Shown: positions 50,610 through 59,781, numbered from the stretch's first letter. The stretch: DNA of 64,000 nucleotides from GCA-2683825 sp965662355 (GCA_965662355.1 CBFIHP010000003.1:357292-421291); one strand, 5' to 3'. Numbers and translations: made by a program. The notes: generated by a model from the sequence alone, not told the origin.

Positions 50610-53600
50610 ATGAAGAACCGCAGCACCCAAACCCCTTGCCATGCCCTGCGCCGACTTGTTCGGAGCTGGGTCGTGGTCTGTGTCTGGGTGCTTTCGGCCT
50701 GCGGAGGCGGCGGTGGCGGAGGCTTCACGGCGCTCCCCGGTGGCGTTCAAACCGGTGAGGATGGGCACGCCTACTTCGTGGACCCAAACCAGAGCGGTCA
50801 GGCCGAGTCCCTGCACCTCATCGATGTTTTCTGGGGACGGCTGGTCGATGTGTTCGATGTAGACGAGGAGGGCAACCCCCGGCCGCGACCGGTGTTTCGC
50901 AACTTCGTCGTCAACGAGAACGTGCCCTCCAATGGCCTCGAGTACACCCTCGAGACCAACCCGATCAACCAGGCCCAGCGCCTGATCATCCACCGCTCGT
51001 ATGACCCCGAGGACCCCGAGCAGAATGGACCCGGTTCATTCCTCGATCTGTTGCGCGGTGCCTCCTCCAGCCTGGGGGTCGTCCTGGCAAAGAACGACGA
51101 CGGAAGCTCGTCCCCGCCCTTTTCGTTCGTGGCGCGCAACGCCTGTCTCGTGCTGCGCTTCTCCGACTTGCTCGACGACAGCGAGGACACGCAGACGCTC
51201 CTGCCCGAGCTCGTGCGCTTCGGAACAGGATATCCGCCGGAGGCTCCCTTCGAGGGACGCGTACTGTTCGATCCCAACCACGGCGGCGCGGTGGGCGCTC
51301 GCTTTCACTCGACGCGTATCCTCTACGACTTCACGGTTTCGCTCGGCGAAGTGGCCAGCCTGCCCCAGTCCCTCCCGATCAATTCCTTCGGTTTGCCGGC
51401 TTCGCGACCCAGTTCCACAGCTCCCAACGCAGCGCTTCGAATTCCGAGCGAGCTCGACTTCCAGACGGGCCAGTTCCAGCTCCTGAAGAGCCTCGGAGGC
51501 AGGGCGATTACGCCAGCATTGGACGATCCGGTCGATGTGCTCGCAGCGACCCGGGATGTCGTGCGGGCCATGCGTTCGGGCAACGAGACCGACATCAACT
51601 CCGGTTTCCTGGTCGATATAGAACCGCCCCAGATCCTCGGTACGTGGCCGCTTTTCCTGACCCAGCTCGAAGCCGTGTCCGGAGATGAGACGGGTCTCTT
51701 GCTAGCGGGCAGGCTTCAGTTCGATGGGCCGTGCCGCAAGACACCCCTCAAGGGGGACGTCTTCACGATCGGGGAGTGGTTCTTCCGGGTTGCACGCAGC
51801 GCCTCCGCTCCAAACGTCGACGGCATCGTCAACAACGTACGCATCGAGCTCCTCGCCGAGAGCCCGCCCTCCAGCTTGCTGTCGTTGCAGGGCGCTGGTT
51901 TCTATCAGCCCGTGTTCGACCCGTTCGTCGACGTCGAAAGCGGCTGCTGGATCAACATCTCCCCCAGCCCGGGCATCCCGCCCCAACGCGACGTGTCGCC
52001 CTCGATGCAGGCCATCCTGCGCTTCACGGAACCGATGGAACCGACCTCGGTGATCCCCATCGAGAACTTCCAGCTGGTTCGCGGTGCTCCGGGAACGCTG
52101 GCGCGCTGGGACACCGTCGTGGTTGGTCGGGTCGATGCCTCCGGCGACCTGCGCGAGTTCCGCTTCACGCCGAGCCTCCCCCTGGCTCACCGGCAAAACG
52201 GCGAGGAGTATCACTTCGTCCTCAAGAACCTGGTCGATCTCAGCGGCAACCCCCTTCCCGAAGTGCCGCCCTTCATCCGCATAGCGGTCGATCCGGCCGA
52301 ACCGGCAGAGGAAAACGGGGGCATCTCGCTCTTCTTCGACTCGACCAACGAGATCTTGCCGGACGCGACGGGCAACGAAATACGAGGCCAGTTCTTCTAC
52401 GACTTCAGCCGCGGCGAGATTCGCCCGCGCCCCGTGACCAGCGCCTCGGCCGTGGCGGACCGTGTGAATCCGGTTCCGGGCATCATGATTCCCTATGCAC
52501 CGGGGGTACAGACACCTCTTTCGCCCCTGGGCAGCAAGCTACAGACGATGTGGCGCTACGTCGACTTCGGTTGGCAAGTGCTCGACGAGTCGCTCTACAA
52601 CCTGGATATCACGGGCATCAACTGGTCACCGGTCGAAGGCCAGGTGGTGGCTGACTTCTACCCCAAGTTCGAGATGCGCGTGGGGCATACGCACCGGCTC
52701 CCCGTCGAATGCCGCGAAGTACAGTACGGACTCCCGCTGTACCCGGGTTCGGGCCTGCACAATCATCTCTTCGCGGCCAACGTGTTCAACCAGGAGGGCC
52801 TGTCGCAGGAAATCGTGCACGAAGCCCAGCTGGGCTATGCCATCAACCCGATCGATCGCTTCGTCGCTTCTTCCGGGCGCATCATGATGCCCTTCCCCTG
52901 GAACCAGGGGCGTAGCGTCGGCGACTTCTTGACGTACACGTGGCGTGACACGCGCTCGCAAGCCCTGGGCGGTCCCGGCAGTCGCGGTTTGCCGTTGTGC
53001 ATCGAGATCGGCCAACCGCTCTTCCTCGAAGACGGTCCGCCGCGGCGCATCCGCATGGAGAACGACGTGCCGACCTTCGGTCTGCCGTTGTTGATGGAAT
53101 TCCGCTGCTTCCCCTCGGACTCGGGCGTGGGGCTGAACGCCTTCGATATCTCGTTGGCCTCGAACTCGTCCATCTTCCCGTACTTCCGCACGTACTCCAC
53201 CGGCGGTATCGATCGCTTCGGCAATCCCCAGCAGGTCCAGCCCGATCTCGAGGATCGCCCCATGGGCGGCTTCAACCCCAGCTCGGCGCCCCCGGGTCAA
53301 CGTACACCCAGTGCGGATCCCTCGTTCTACATTGGCCAGCTAGACTACATCGTACGCTTGAGCCAGGTGCACACGTGCTGGATCGACGCGCGCCCCTCGC
53401 CCGCCTTCGACGGTGACATCGACTACTCGAGCCCGACGATCCTCCCACCGCCGGTGCAGCAACCGCCCGGCACACTGGCGACCCTCGAATTCCGCGGGGC
53501 GACTCAGTTGCTCGACATGGGGGCCGCGGCCTTCGATGCGAGCTCGATCGACATCTATGGGGATGTGTTCGAGATCCAAACCCTCACCGATCAGGGATGC

Positions 53601-53783
53601 AACCAATGTATTCGCGACCTGGGTACGGTGATTTATCTGAACAACGATGCGGGCTGGAAGAGCAACATGGACGACATCGACGGCGCGTCCTTCTTCCAGG
53701 TGCGAATCACGTTTCTGAACAACGTGGAATCGCAACAGGTGGCGCGGCTGAAGGCCATGGGCTTCCCGATCCTCTACCGGTGA
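50610..53783 (+). CDS. Large surface lipoprotein, paralogue C of three
   Basis: 1057 aa. Signal peptide with a canonical lipobox, VVVCVWVLSAC, followed by seven glycines. The block order is the same as in A and B: FWGRLVDVFDV, TLETNPINQ, NDDGSSSPPFSFVARN, FHSTRILYDF, MQAILRFTEPMEP, GQFFYDFSRG, PGVQTPLSPLGS, MWRYVDFGWQVLDE, VADFYPKFE, GLPLCIEIGQP, YSTGGIDRFG. The C-terminal pair is CNQCIRDLG (C997, C1000), then FFQVRITFLNN. Its stop overlaps the next gene's GTG (GTGA at 53780-53783). By eye C is as close to A as to B. Probably anchored in the outer membrane with the beta domains exposed; no enzymatic residues could be identified. Confidence 0.86.
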   Translation: MKNRSTQTPCHALRRLVRSWVVVCVWVLSACGGGGGGGFTALPGGVQTGEDGHAYFVDPNQSGQAESLHLIDVFWGRLVDVFDVDEEGNPRPRPVFRNFVVNENVPSNGLEYTLETNPINQAQRLIIHRSYDPEDPEQNGPGSFLDLLRGASSSLGVVLAKNDDGSSSPPFSFVARNACLVLRFSDLLDDSEDTQTLLPELVRFGTGYPPEAPFEGRVLFDPNHGGAVGARFHSTRILYDFTVSLGEVASLPQSLPINSFGLPASRPSSTAPNAALRIPSELDFQTGQFQLLKSLGGRAITPALDDPVDVLAATRDVVRAMRSGNETDINSGFLVDIEPPQILGTWPLFLTQLEAVSGDETGLLLAGRLQFDGPCRKTPLKGDVFTIGEWFFRVARSASAPNVDGIVNNVRIELLAESPPSSLLSLQGAGFYQPVFDPFVDVESGCWINISPSPGIPPQRDVSPSMQAILRFTEPMEPTSVIPIENFQLVRGAPGTLARWDTVVVGRVDASGDLREFRFTPSLPLAHRQNGEEYHFVLKNLVDLSGNPLPEVPPFIRIAVDPAEPAEENGGISLFFDSTNEILPDATGNEIRGQFFYDFSRGEIRPRPVTSASAVADRVNPVPGIMIPYAPGVQTPLSPLGSKLQTMWRYVDFGWQVLDESLYNLDITGINWSPVEGQVVADFYPKFEMRVGHTHRLPVECREVQYGLPLYPGSGLHNHLFAANVFNQEGLSQEIVHEAQLGYAINPIDRFVASSGRIMMPFPWNQGRSVGDFLTYTWRDTRSQALGGPGSRGLPLCIEIGQPLFLEDGPPRRIRMENDVPTFGLPLLMEFRCFPSDSGVGLNAFDISLASNSSIFPYFRTYSTGGIDRFGNPQQVQPDLEDRPMGGFNPSSAPPGQRTPSADPSFYIGQLDYIVRLSQVHTCWIDARPSPAFDGDIDYSSPTILPPPVQQPPGTLATLEFRGATQLLDMGAAAFDASSIDIYGDVFEIQTLTDQGCNQCIRDLGTVIYLNNDAGWKSNMDDIDGASFFQVRITFLNNVESQQVARLKAMGFPILYR

Positions 53784-55201
53784 TCGCTCCCTGTTTCGCC
53801 CGATCGCTCGCGTGTCTCCGCTTCTCCTGGCTCTTCGTGATGGCCCTTGTCCTGTCCCAGGCCAACGCTCAGGCCCCCGGACATCGGCTCGTCAGCCCTG
53901 TCTCGAGCACAGATACGTTGCTCTTCGATGATCAGGGCGTCTTGGTGCACACCTGGCCCAGCCAGCACAAGCCAGGCATGGCGGCCTACGTGCGCGCCAA
54001 TGGCAATCTCCTGCGCAGCATCGTGACCGCCGAGGGTCCTTCGGGAGTCGGCGGCGGCATTCAGGAATGCACGATCGACGGCCAGCTGGTCTGGGACTAT
54101 CGCCTCGACTCGGACGAGCTGCTCGCGCACCACGACATCGAGCCCCTGCCAAACGGCAACGTGTTGGCGGTGGCCTGGGAGAGTCTCTCGAGAGACGCGG
54201 CCCTCGCCGCGGGTCGCGACCCGAAGCGCCTCCGGGAGCTCACGCGTCCCGATCGCATCGTCGAGGTTCGGCCTACCGGAAGAACATCCGGCGAAATCGT
54301 CTGGAGCTGGCGCGCCCTCGACCAGGCTGAGATCGACATCAACTATCCGCCTGAGCGAACATCGGGCGAACTGCACCATATCAACGGTATCGACTACGAC
54401 GCCACGTACGACTGGATCGTCGTTGCCGCCTGCTTCCAGGACGAGCTGTGGGTCATCGACAAGAGCTCGGGGCAGCTCGTCTTTCGCTTCGGCAACCCCG
54501 CGGCCGCCGGCCGTGCAACGGAGAATGAACGCGCACTCTTCTTTCCCCACGCACCGCGCTTCGTCCCGCAAGAAGAAGGACCTCCGCACCTCCTGGTCTT
54601 CAACAACCGAGCGAAGCCCCGCAGCGAAGTCCTCGAGATCACCTTGCCGACCGGCAAGACCACATGGTCGTACTCCGGCGAGGGCTTCGATTCGGACTAC
54701 ATGGCCAGCGCCGAACGCCTGCCCGGGGGAAACACCCTGGTCTGCAGCTCGATGCAACTGCGCGTCTTCGAGGTCGATCCCGCGGGCGACATCGTCTGGG
54801 AGATCGGCATGGAAGAGCTTGCGAGCTTCCCGTTCCATGCCACGTACGTGGAGCGAACGCTGTGGGCCGACCGCCCGCGGCGCTCCATCAGCGCCACCGA
54901 GAGCGGCCGGGACGTGGTGAGCTTCCATGTGATCGCCGGCAGCCGCCACGCGGGCGAGATCACCTTGCTCTACGAAGGCGACGCGGCCCCCCGTTGGCCC
55001 TGGGGTTGGCCCTGGGGCGATTCGCTTTTGGGCGGAGGCCTCCTGGATACGCGGGGCAAGGCCCGCCTGGCGATTCGGGCTCGATGCCCGACACGCCTCG
55101 AGTGGCTCGGAATCCGCCGCAGCTTCTCGTACCGGAGCCTCGCTGCCGGAAAGATCACACCGAATGCGGCCAATCGGGTCGAGCTCGTCGTGACTCCCTA
55201 G
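53780..55201 (+). CDS. Exported arylsulfotransferase-like (ASST) beta-propeller protein
   Basis: 473 aa from GTG at 53780, which overlaps the stop of paralogue C and opens a signal peptide (LACLRFSWLFVMALVLSQANAQ). The rest shows repeated WD-like sheets of ASST type: GGGIQECTIDGQLVWDYRL, LAHHDIEPLPNGNVLAVAWE, SGELHHINGIDYD, SSGQLVFRFGNP, LFFPHAPRFV, MASAERLPGGNTLVCSS and VDPAGDIVWEIGM. The histidines in LAHHDIEPLPNGN and ELHHINGID sit where ASST has its active-site and structural histidines. Whether sulfotransfer activity is retained is not certain, since many homologues are only propeller-fold binders. Last gene of the lipoprotein block. Confidence 0.8.
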   Translation: MIAPCFARSLACLRFSWLFVMALVLSQANAQAPGHRLVSPVSSTDTLLFDDQGVLVHTWPSQHKPGMAAYVRANGNLLRSIVTAEGPSGVGGGIQECTIDGQLVWDYRLDSDELLAHHDIEPLPNGNVLAVAWESLSRDAALAAGRDPKRLRELTRPDRIVEVRPTGRTSGEIVWSWRALDQAEIDINYPPERTSGELHHINGIDYDATYDWIVVAACFQDELWVIDKSSGQLVFRFGNPAAAGRATENERALFFPHAPRFVPQEEGPPHLLVFNNRAKPRSEVLEITLPTGKTTWSYSGEGFDSDYMASAERLPGGNTLVCSSMQLRVFEVDPAGDIVWEIGMEELASFPFHATYVERTLWADRPRRSISATESGRDVVSFHVIAGSRHAGEITLLYEGDAAPRWPWGWPWGDSLLGGGLLDTRGKARLAIRARCPTRLEWLGIRRSFSYRSLAAGKITPNAANRVELVVTP

Positions 55202-55247
55202 TTTTCTGGCAACTAACGACCCGGTCCCGGGCAGGGCTCTCGTTAGG

Positions 55248-56906
55248 ATGTCGGGTTCGATCGACGCCACGCAGGTGTCGCTGAGCCCCATGAGCACGCC
55301 CCCTACCGCCACGAAACTGAGCGACGAGGTCCAGACCCGTCGTTCCCTGGCGATCATCTCGCACCCCGACGCCGGCAAGACGACGCTGACGGAGAAGCTC
55401 CTCCTGTACGGCGGCGCGCTGCAGACGGCGGGCTCCGTCACGGCCCGCAAGAAGGGCCGCGCGACCACGTCGGACTGGATGGAGATCGAGCGCCAGCGGG
55501 GCATCTCGATCAGCTCGACCGTCGTGCAGTTCGACTACGCGGGTTATCGGGTCAACCTGCTGGATACGCCGGGGCACAAGGACTTCTCTGAAGACACCTA
55601 CCGCGTGCTGACCGCGGTCGATGCCGCGATCATGGTCATCGACGCCAGCAAGGGTATCGAGCGCCAGACGCGCAAGCTCTTCGAGGTCTGCGCACGCCGT
55701 GGAATCCCGATCTTCACCTTCATGAACAAGATGGATCGCCCGGCCCGCGATCCGCTCGAGCTCCTGGATGAACTCGAAAGCGTCCTCGGCATCGGGGCCT
55801 GCGCCGTCAACTGGCCCCTGGGAGACGGGCCCGGGTTCAAGGGTGTCTACGATCGCCAGACCAAACGCATGCATCTGTTCGAGCGCGTGGCCAGCGGCGC
55901 CTTCGAGGCTCCGGTCGACGTGACCGGGCTCGAAGACAGCAGGGTGCGCGCGCAGGTGGACGAGCTCACCTACGCGCGCGTTTGCGAGGAGATCGAGATG
56001 ATCGAGGGAGCCGGACACTCTTACAACGAGGAGCTGGTCACGTCCGGCAAGCTGACTCCGGTCTTCTTCGGATCCGCGGTCACGAACTTCGGTGTGCAGC
56101 TCTTGCTGGAGCACTTCCTGCACCATTCGCCGCCGCCTACGCCGCGCCTGAGTGGCGAGCGCCTGATCGAGCCGCACGACGAGACCTTCTCGGCCTTCAT
56201 CTTCAAGATCCAGGCCAACATGGACCCGCGCCACCGCGACCGCATCGCCTTCGCGCGCATCGTCTCGGGTCGCTTCCAGCGCGACATGCAGGTCCTGCAC
56301 ACGCAGACAGGCGACAAGGTGCGCCTGTCCAGCACGCACAAGCTCTTCGGGCGCGACCGCGAGACCGTGGACTACGCCGTGGCCGGCGACGTCATCGGCA
56401 TCGTCGGTGGTGTCGAATACGGAATCGGCGACACGCTCAGCACCGACAAGACCATCCAGTTCGCCGAGACGCCGCGCTTCAGCCCGGAGTGCTTCGCGGT
56501 CATTCACAACGCGAACACCGCCAAGTACAAGCAGTTCCGCAATGGCGTGAAGCAGCTCTTCCAGGAAGGCGTCGTGCAGGGCTGTTCGCTCGAGAACTCG
56601 AACAACCCCGTCCCGGTTCTAGGTGCCGTCGGCCCCCTGCAATTCGAGGTCTTCCAGCAGCGGATGTTGAACGAGTACCGCTCCGAAACCCGCTTCGAGC
56701 CCCAACCCTGGACGCTCGCGCGTTGGTGGCGAGTGCGCGAGGGCGAACCGGAGGAAACCGAGACGCGTTGGCCGACGGGCTCGGCACTGGCCAAGGATGG
56801 ATCGGGAGCGCGCATGCTGCTCCTGGTCGAGGAATGGCAGCTACGCCACTTCCATCAGAACAACCCGCACATCGAGACGTCGACGATTCCGTTCCTTGAG
56901 AGCTAG
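55248..56906 (+). CDS. prfC: Peptide chain release factor 3
   Basis: RF3 is the GTPase that recycles RF1/RF2 from the ribosome after peptide release. 552 aa. G1 is SHPDAGKTT (39-46), switch I region RQRGISISSTVVQF, G3 DTPGHKDFSEDTYR, G4 NKMDRPARDP. Downstream, domains II and III are full length (FIFKIQANMDPRHRDRIAFARI, GAVGPLQFEVFQQRMLNEY). The ATG at 55248 gives a short N-terminal tail; ATG at 55290 is an alternative and neither has a strong Shine-Dalgarno. It begins 46 bases after the ASST-like gene but is functionally unrelated. The stop faces a small convergent gene eight bases away. Confidence 0.95.
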   Translation: MSGSIDATQVSLSPMSTPPTATKLSDEVQTRRSLAIISHPDAGKTTLTEKLLLYGGALQTAGSVTARKKGRATTSDWMEIERQRGISISSTVVQFDYAGYRVNLLDTPGHKDFSEDTYRVLTAVDAAIMVIDASKGIERQTRKLFEVCARRGIPIFTFMNKMDRPARDPLELLDELESVLGIGACAVNWPLGDGPGFKGVYDRQTKRMHLFERVASGAFEAPVDVTGLEDSRVRAQVDELTYARVCEEIEMIEGAGHSYNEELVTSGKLTPVFFGSAVTNFGVQLLLEHFLHHSPPPTPRLSGERLIEPHDETFSAFIFKIQANMDPRHRDRIAFARIVSGRFQRDMQVLHTQTGDKVRLSSTHKLFGRDRETVDYAVAGDVIGIVGGVEYGIGDTLSTDKTIQFAETPRFSPECFAVIHNANTAKYKQFRNGVKQLFQEGVVQGCSLENSNNPVPVLGAVGPLQFEVFQQRMLNEYRSETRFEPQPWTLARWWRVREGEPEETETRWPTGSALAKDGSGARMLLLVEEWQLRHFHQNNPHIETSTIPFLES

Positions 56907-56914
56907 CTCCCCCG

Positions 56915-57226
56915 CTAGCGCTGAATCAGAACGACTTCCTGCAGGACCACCCGACCCGACGGCAGTCTGCGGCCGAAGCCCGTGCCTGACCCGTCGAGGA
57001 TGAGATCGCAATCGGGGCAACGGCGATGCTCTTGACGCAGATCGACCACGACGCTGAGCGCCCCCGAGGAGCTGGTCGAGCCACAGCGCCCGCAGGCGCC
57101 GCTGCCGAGGCTCTGCTCGAGCAAGCCACCGGGTCCCAGGGCCGACAGGAACTCGAAAATCCGCATGCACGTTTTCGCAGTTGCGGGGCCGACGGTCTTC
57201 ATTCTGAGGGTATGGGGCATTTTCAT
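56915..57226 (-). CDS. Small zinc-ribbon protein
   Basis: 103 aa. The ATG at 57226 is preceded by AGGAG at seven bases, a clear start signal; longer readings upstream have no such support. The protein has a helical N-terminal third (AKTCMRIFEFLSALG) and two CxxC pairs, ACGRCG and RCPDCD, about 25 residues apart, forming a zinc ribbon, then a short beta tail (RLPSGRVVLQEVVLIQR). No recognised family. It is convergent with prfC and divergent from the acidic exported protein at 57335. Confidence 0.68.
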   Translation of the reverse strand: MKMPHTLRMKTVGPATAKTCMRIFEFLSALGPGGLLEQSLGSGACGRCGSTSSSGALSVVVDLRQEHRRCPDCDLILDGSGTGFGRRLPSGRVVLQEVVLIQR

Positions 57227-57334
57227 GGTCGTTCTCCTCGGATCGGCACCACCGGCTCCAACCTCTGAAGCGCAAAAGCGCGGATGCAGGGTAAAAGAAA
57301 AAACGTCCGGGGCCCGGATCGCTAATCTGGGCCC

Positions 57335-58342
57335 ATGCAGCGCGCCACTCTTCTCTTCCCCCTCGCTCTCTTTCTCACGCCCGGCACCGGATCGCGGGAC
57401 ACGCTCGCCTGGAAACCCACGGAAGGGACGCTCGTCCGAATCTTCGAGACGAGCTCGGAGAGCGAACTCGAGGGGTTGGGCATGTTCCTGGACGGCGAGG
57501 AGCGCGAGAACCCCCACGGCGGCGGGCCGCCCCAGATGATGATCAAGAGCGCCGAACGCAACGTGTTCGTCGACGAGATCCTCGAGGCCGATGACGAGCG
57601 CGTGCTGCACTTCAAGCGCACGTTCCGGGAACTGAGCCAGACGCGCACGATGGAGAGCGAGCTGGCGCCGGAACCTACCGAGGAAGAGCGGATCAGCGAC
57701 CTGGAGGAGACCACGGTGGTCTTCAAGTGGGATGCCGACGAAGAGGAGTATGAACTCGAGTTCGAGCTCGACGAAGGACTCGACGAGAGCCTACTTGAGC
57801 ATCTGGTGGAAGATACGACCCTGAGGGGCTTCCTTCCGGAAGAGGAAGTGGAGGAAGGGGATTCGTGGGAGGTCGATATCGAGGCGTACATCAACGCCAT
57901 GTGGCCGGGGGGAGTGCTGGGCTTCTATGAGGAGCAGGCGGGGCCCGACGAACAACGCCTGGAGATGACGCTGGCGTTGTTGGAGGAGGTCCAGGGCAGT
58001 ATCGAAGCAACGTATCAAGGGACGCGGGAAGAGGATGGTGTGCGGGTGGCGGTAATCGAGGTCGAGATCGAGGCGAAGACGTCGGCGGAGGCGGAGATGG
58101 AGGATGAACGTATGGGGGAATACACGCAGTTCGTTTCGTTGGAGCGGACGGTGGAGGGGGAGATCCTTTGGGATCTGGAAGGGCAGCGGTTGTATGGATT
58201 CTTTGGGGAGGCGGAAGGGGAAGAGGTAAACGAGATGAGGAGTACGGTGGAAGGCCCGGATGGGGAGGAGCACGACGTGGCGCGGCGGATGACGTATGTG
58301 GGGACGACGAAGTACTCGTTTACTCTGGAGGAGGAGGAATAG
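57335..58342 (+). CDS. Exported acidic protein, MWPGG family copy 2
   Basis: 335 aa, the same length as the copy at 28730-29737 and sharing its landmarks in order: EGTLVRIFE, GDSWEVDIEAYINAMWPGGVLGF, GVRVAVIEVEI and VEGEILWDLEGQRLYG. Signal peptide: RATLLFPLALFLTPGTG. Mature part rich in Glu. Codon use changes inside the gene: the first two thirds resemble the neighbours (many C-ending codons), whereas from about 57960 to the stop G- and T-ending codons dominate. The gene ends two bases before a pseudogene fragment. Function unknown; unlike copy 1 it is not next to the Gld-type exporter. Confidence 0.75.
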   Translation: MQRATLLFPLALFLTPGTGSRDTLAWKPTEGTLVRIFETSSESELEGLGMFLDGEERENPHGGGPPQMMIKSAERNVFVDEILEADDERVLHFKRTFRELSQTRTMESELAPEPTEEERISDLEETTVVFKWDADEEEYELEFELDEGLDESLLEHLVEDTTLRGFLPEEEVEEGDSWEVDIEAYINAMWPGGVLGFYEEQAGPDEQRLEMTLALLEEVQGSIEATYQGTREEDGVRVAVIEVEIEAKTSAEAEMEDERMGEYTQFVSLERTVEGEILWDLEGQRLYGFFGEAEGEEVNEMRSTVEGPDGEEHDVARRMTYVGTTKYSFTLEEEE

Positions 58343-58343
58343 G

Positions 58344-58475
58344 GTTCTCCTCTCCATCCCCAGCGCCGCGACCCAAACCGACTGGCCCAACTGGCGCGGC
58401 CCCCAACACACCGGCGCCCAGAACACCCACCGCCACGTGATCGTGCGTGCGGGCAGCATGCTGTACACCTTCTAG
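58344..58475 (+). pseudogene. Internal-deletion remnant of a PQQ-type beta-propeller gene
   Basis: Forty-four codons in one frame ending in TAG at 58473-58475. The first half reads like the end of a signal peptide and the start of a secreted PQQ-like/BamB-like propeller (SIPSAATQ, then TDWPNWRGPQHTG; the WPxWRGP motif is the usual first blade). The second half, HVIVRAGSMLYTF-stop, reads like the last blade and C-terminus. The several hundred codons expected between are absent, with the frame kept at the join near 58420. The initiation codon is missing, replaced by the tail of the preceding gene. I read it as a decayed gene, not a small protein. Confidence 0.65.
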
Positions 58476-58527
58476 ACCCCACGCCTTTTGCGCTTCCCTA
58501 CCGGAGCCCGATGCGTAGAGTCGGACC

Positions 58528-59781
58528 ATGCTTCGTCTTCTCCTGCTCGTGCTCGCCTGCCTCACACCGGCGCTCCACGGCCAGCGCACACTCCCCGAGC
58601 TCGACGAAGAGCCGCTGCTGAAGATCCTCATCGCCCGCGCACCGCGCGTCGCGATCCAGCTCGACCGAGCTGCGCTTCTCGAAACCCCATCGGGAACGTT
58701 CAAGCTCAACAAGGGCACCCACTTCGCCCAGGCGACCCGGGGTCGCTGGAGCATCTCGGGTAGCGACGCGTACACAAAGACCGGGCTCGTTCGTAGCGGC
58801 AACCAACCGATCTTCCGCATCGAGGCCATCCCGCTCTTCGGCAAACCCCGCGGCCTGCAGCTCTCCGGCGATCTGCTCCTGCAAGCCCAAGGCAACGAGA
58901 TGCTCGTGGTCGAGCGCGTGCCCATGGAGCGCTACCTCGCCGCGGTCGTCACGGCCGAGATGAATCCCAAGTGGCCCACCGAAGCCCTCGCGGCCCAGGC
59001 CATCGTCGCACGCAGCTACGCCGCCGCACGCTGGATGGATCGCTACAACGAGCCCTGGCACCTGCACTGGCACTTCGGCGTCGACATGGCCTACCACGGC
59101 TGGAGCAAGGACCACGACAAGGTCGCGCGCGCCATCGCCAAGACGCGCGGCCAGCTGCTCATGTTTCGGGGCTTCCCGGTACTGGCGCTCTTCAACGCCA
59201 GCTCCGGCGGACGCACCGAGGCCTTCGATCGCATCAAGCCCGGCGTGCTCGCTCCCGATCACAAGACCCCCATCGCCGCGGCCATGCCGGTCGTCGATGA
59301 CAAAGCCGCCCTCGCCGGCGCCGCGGGTCTCTCCCTGAGCCATTCCCACGGCAACTGGAAGGCCGACATCCCGCTCCCCGAGATCACCCAGGCCCTGCAG
59401 GCCTGGTCCAAGGCCGCCAGGGATCGCCCCACCTTCGGGACCGTCGAGGCCATCTCCATCCTCGAACGCCACAGCGACTCCCAACGCGTCGACACCATCA
59501 GCATCCGCCACCGCCTCGATGGCCGCGAGCGTTTCCAATCCCTCCCCGCCACCGACTTCCGCCTGGCCGTCAGCCCGGTCCGCATCCGCTCGGTCCTCTG
59601 GGAACGCTGCGTCATCGCCTCCAAGCCCCCCGGCTACCTCGTCCTCCACGGCCGCGGCTTCGGCCACGGCTGCGGCCTCAGCCAGGTCAGCGCCTGGTAC
59701 CTCGCCAAACACGGCGAAAGCGCCAACACCATCGTCAGCCGCTTCTATCGCGGCGCCAAAATCGAACAGCGCTACCGTTGA
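58528..59781 (+). CDS. Exported SpoIID/LytB-domain protein
   Basis: 417 aa. Signal peptide at the N-terminus (LRLLLLVLACLTPALHG). The SpoIID domain begins near residue 125 with VERVPMERYLAAVVTAEM, then WPTEALAAQAIVARSYAAAR, FNASSGGRTE, and ends with LHGRGFGHGCGLSQVSA. These segments include the catalytic Glu and the GHG-GxSQ site of SpoIID-type peptidoglycan lytic transglycosylases, which act on glycan strands lacking stem peptides. Codon use is heavily C-ending, in contrast to the 3' end of the gene at 57335. No amidase partner is adjacent. A tRNA gene follows 52 bases downstream. Confidence 0.87.
   Translation: MLRLLLLVLACLTPALHGQRTLPELDEEPLLKILIARAPRVAIQLDRAALLETPSGTFKLNKGTHFAQATRGRWSISGSDAYTKTGLVRSGNQPIFRIEAIPLFGKPRGLQLSGDLLLQAQGNEMLVVERVPMERYLAAVVTAEMNPKWPTEALAAQAIVARSYAAARWMDRYNEPWHLHWHFGVDMAYHGWSKDHDKVARAIAKTRGQLLMFRGFPVLALFNASSGGRTEAFDRIKPGVLAPDHKTPIAAAMPVVDDKAALAGAAGLSLSHSHGNWKADIPLPEITQALQAWSKAARDRPTFGTVEAISILERHSDSQRVDTISIRHRLDGRERFQSLPATDFRLAVSPVRIRSVLWERCVIASKPPGYLVLHGRGFGHGCGLSQVSAWYLAKHGESANTIVSRFYRGAKIEQRYR

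Noticed and set aside
53774..55504. A 576-codon open frame on the minus strand opposite the ASST-like gene
   Set aside because: Antisense to a gene with a signal peptide and clear propeller repeats; no motif or ribosome-binding site of its own.
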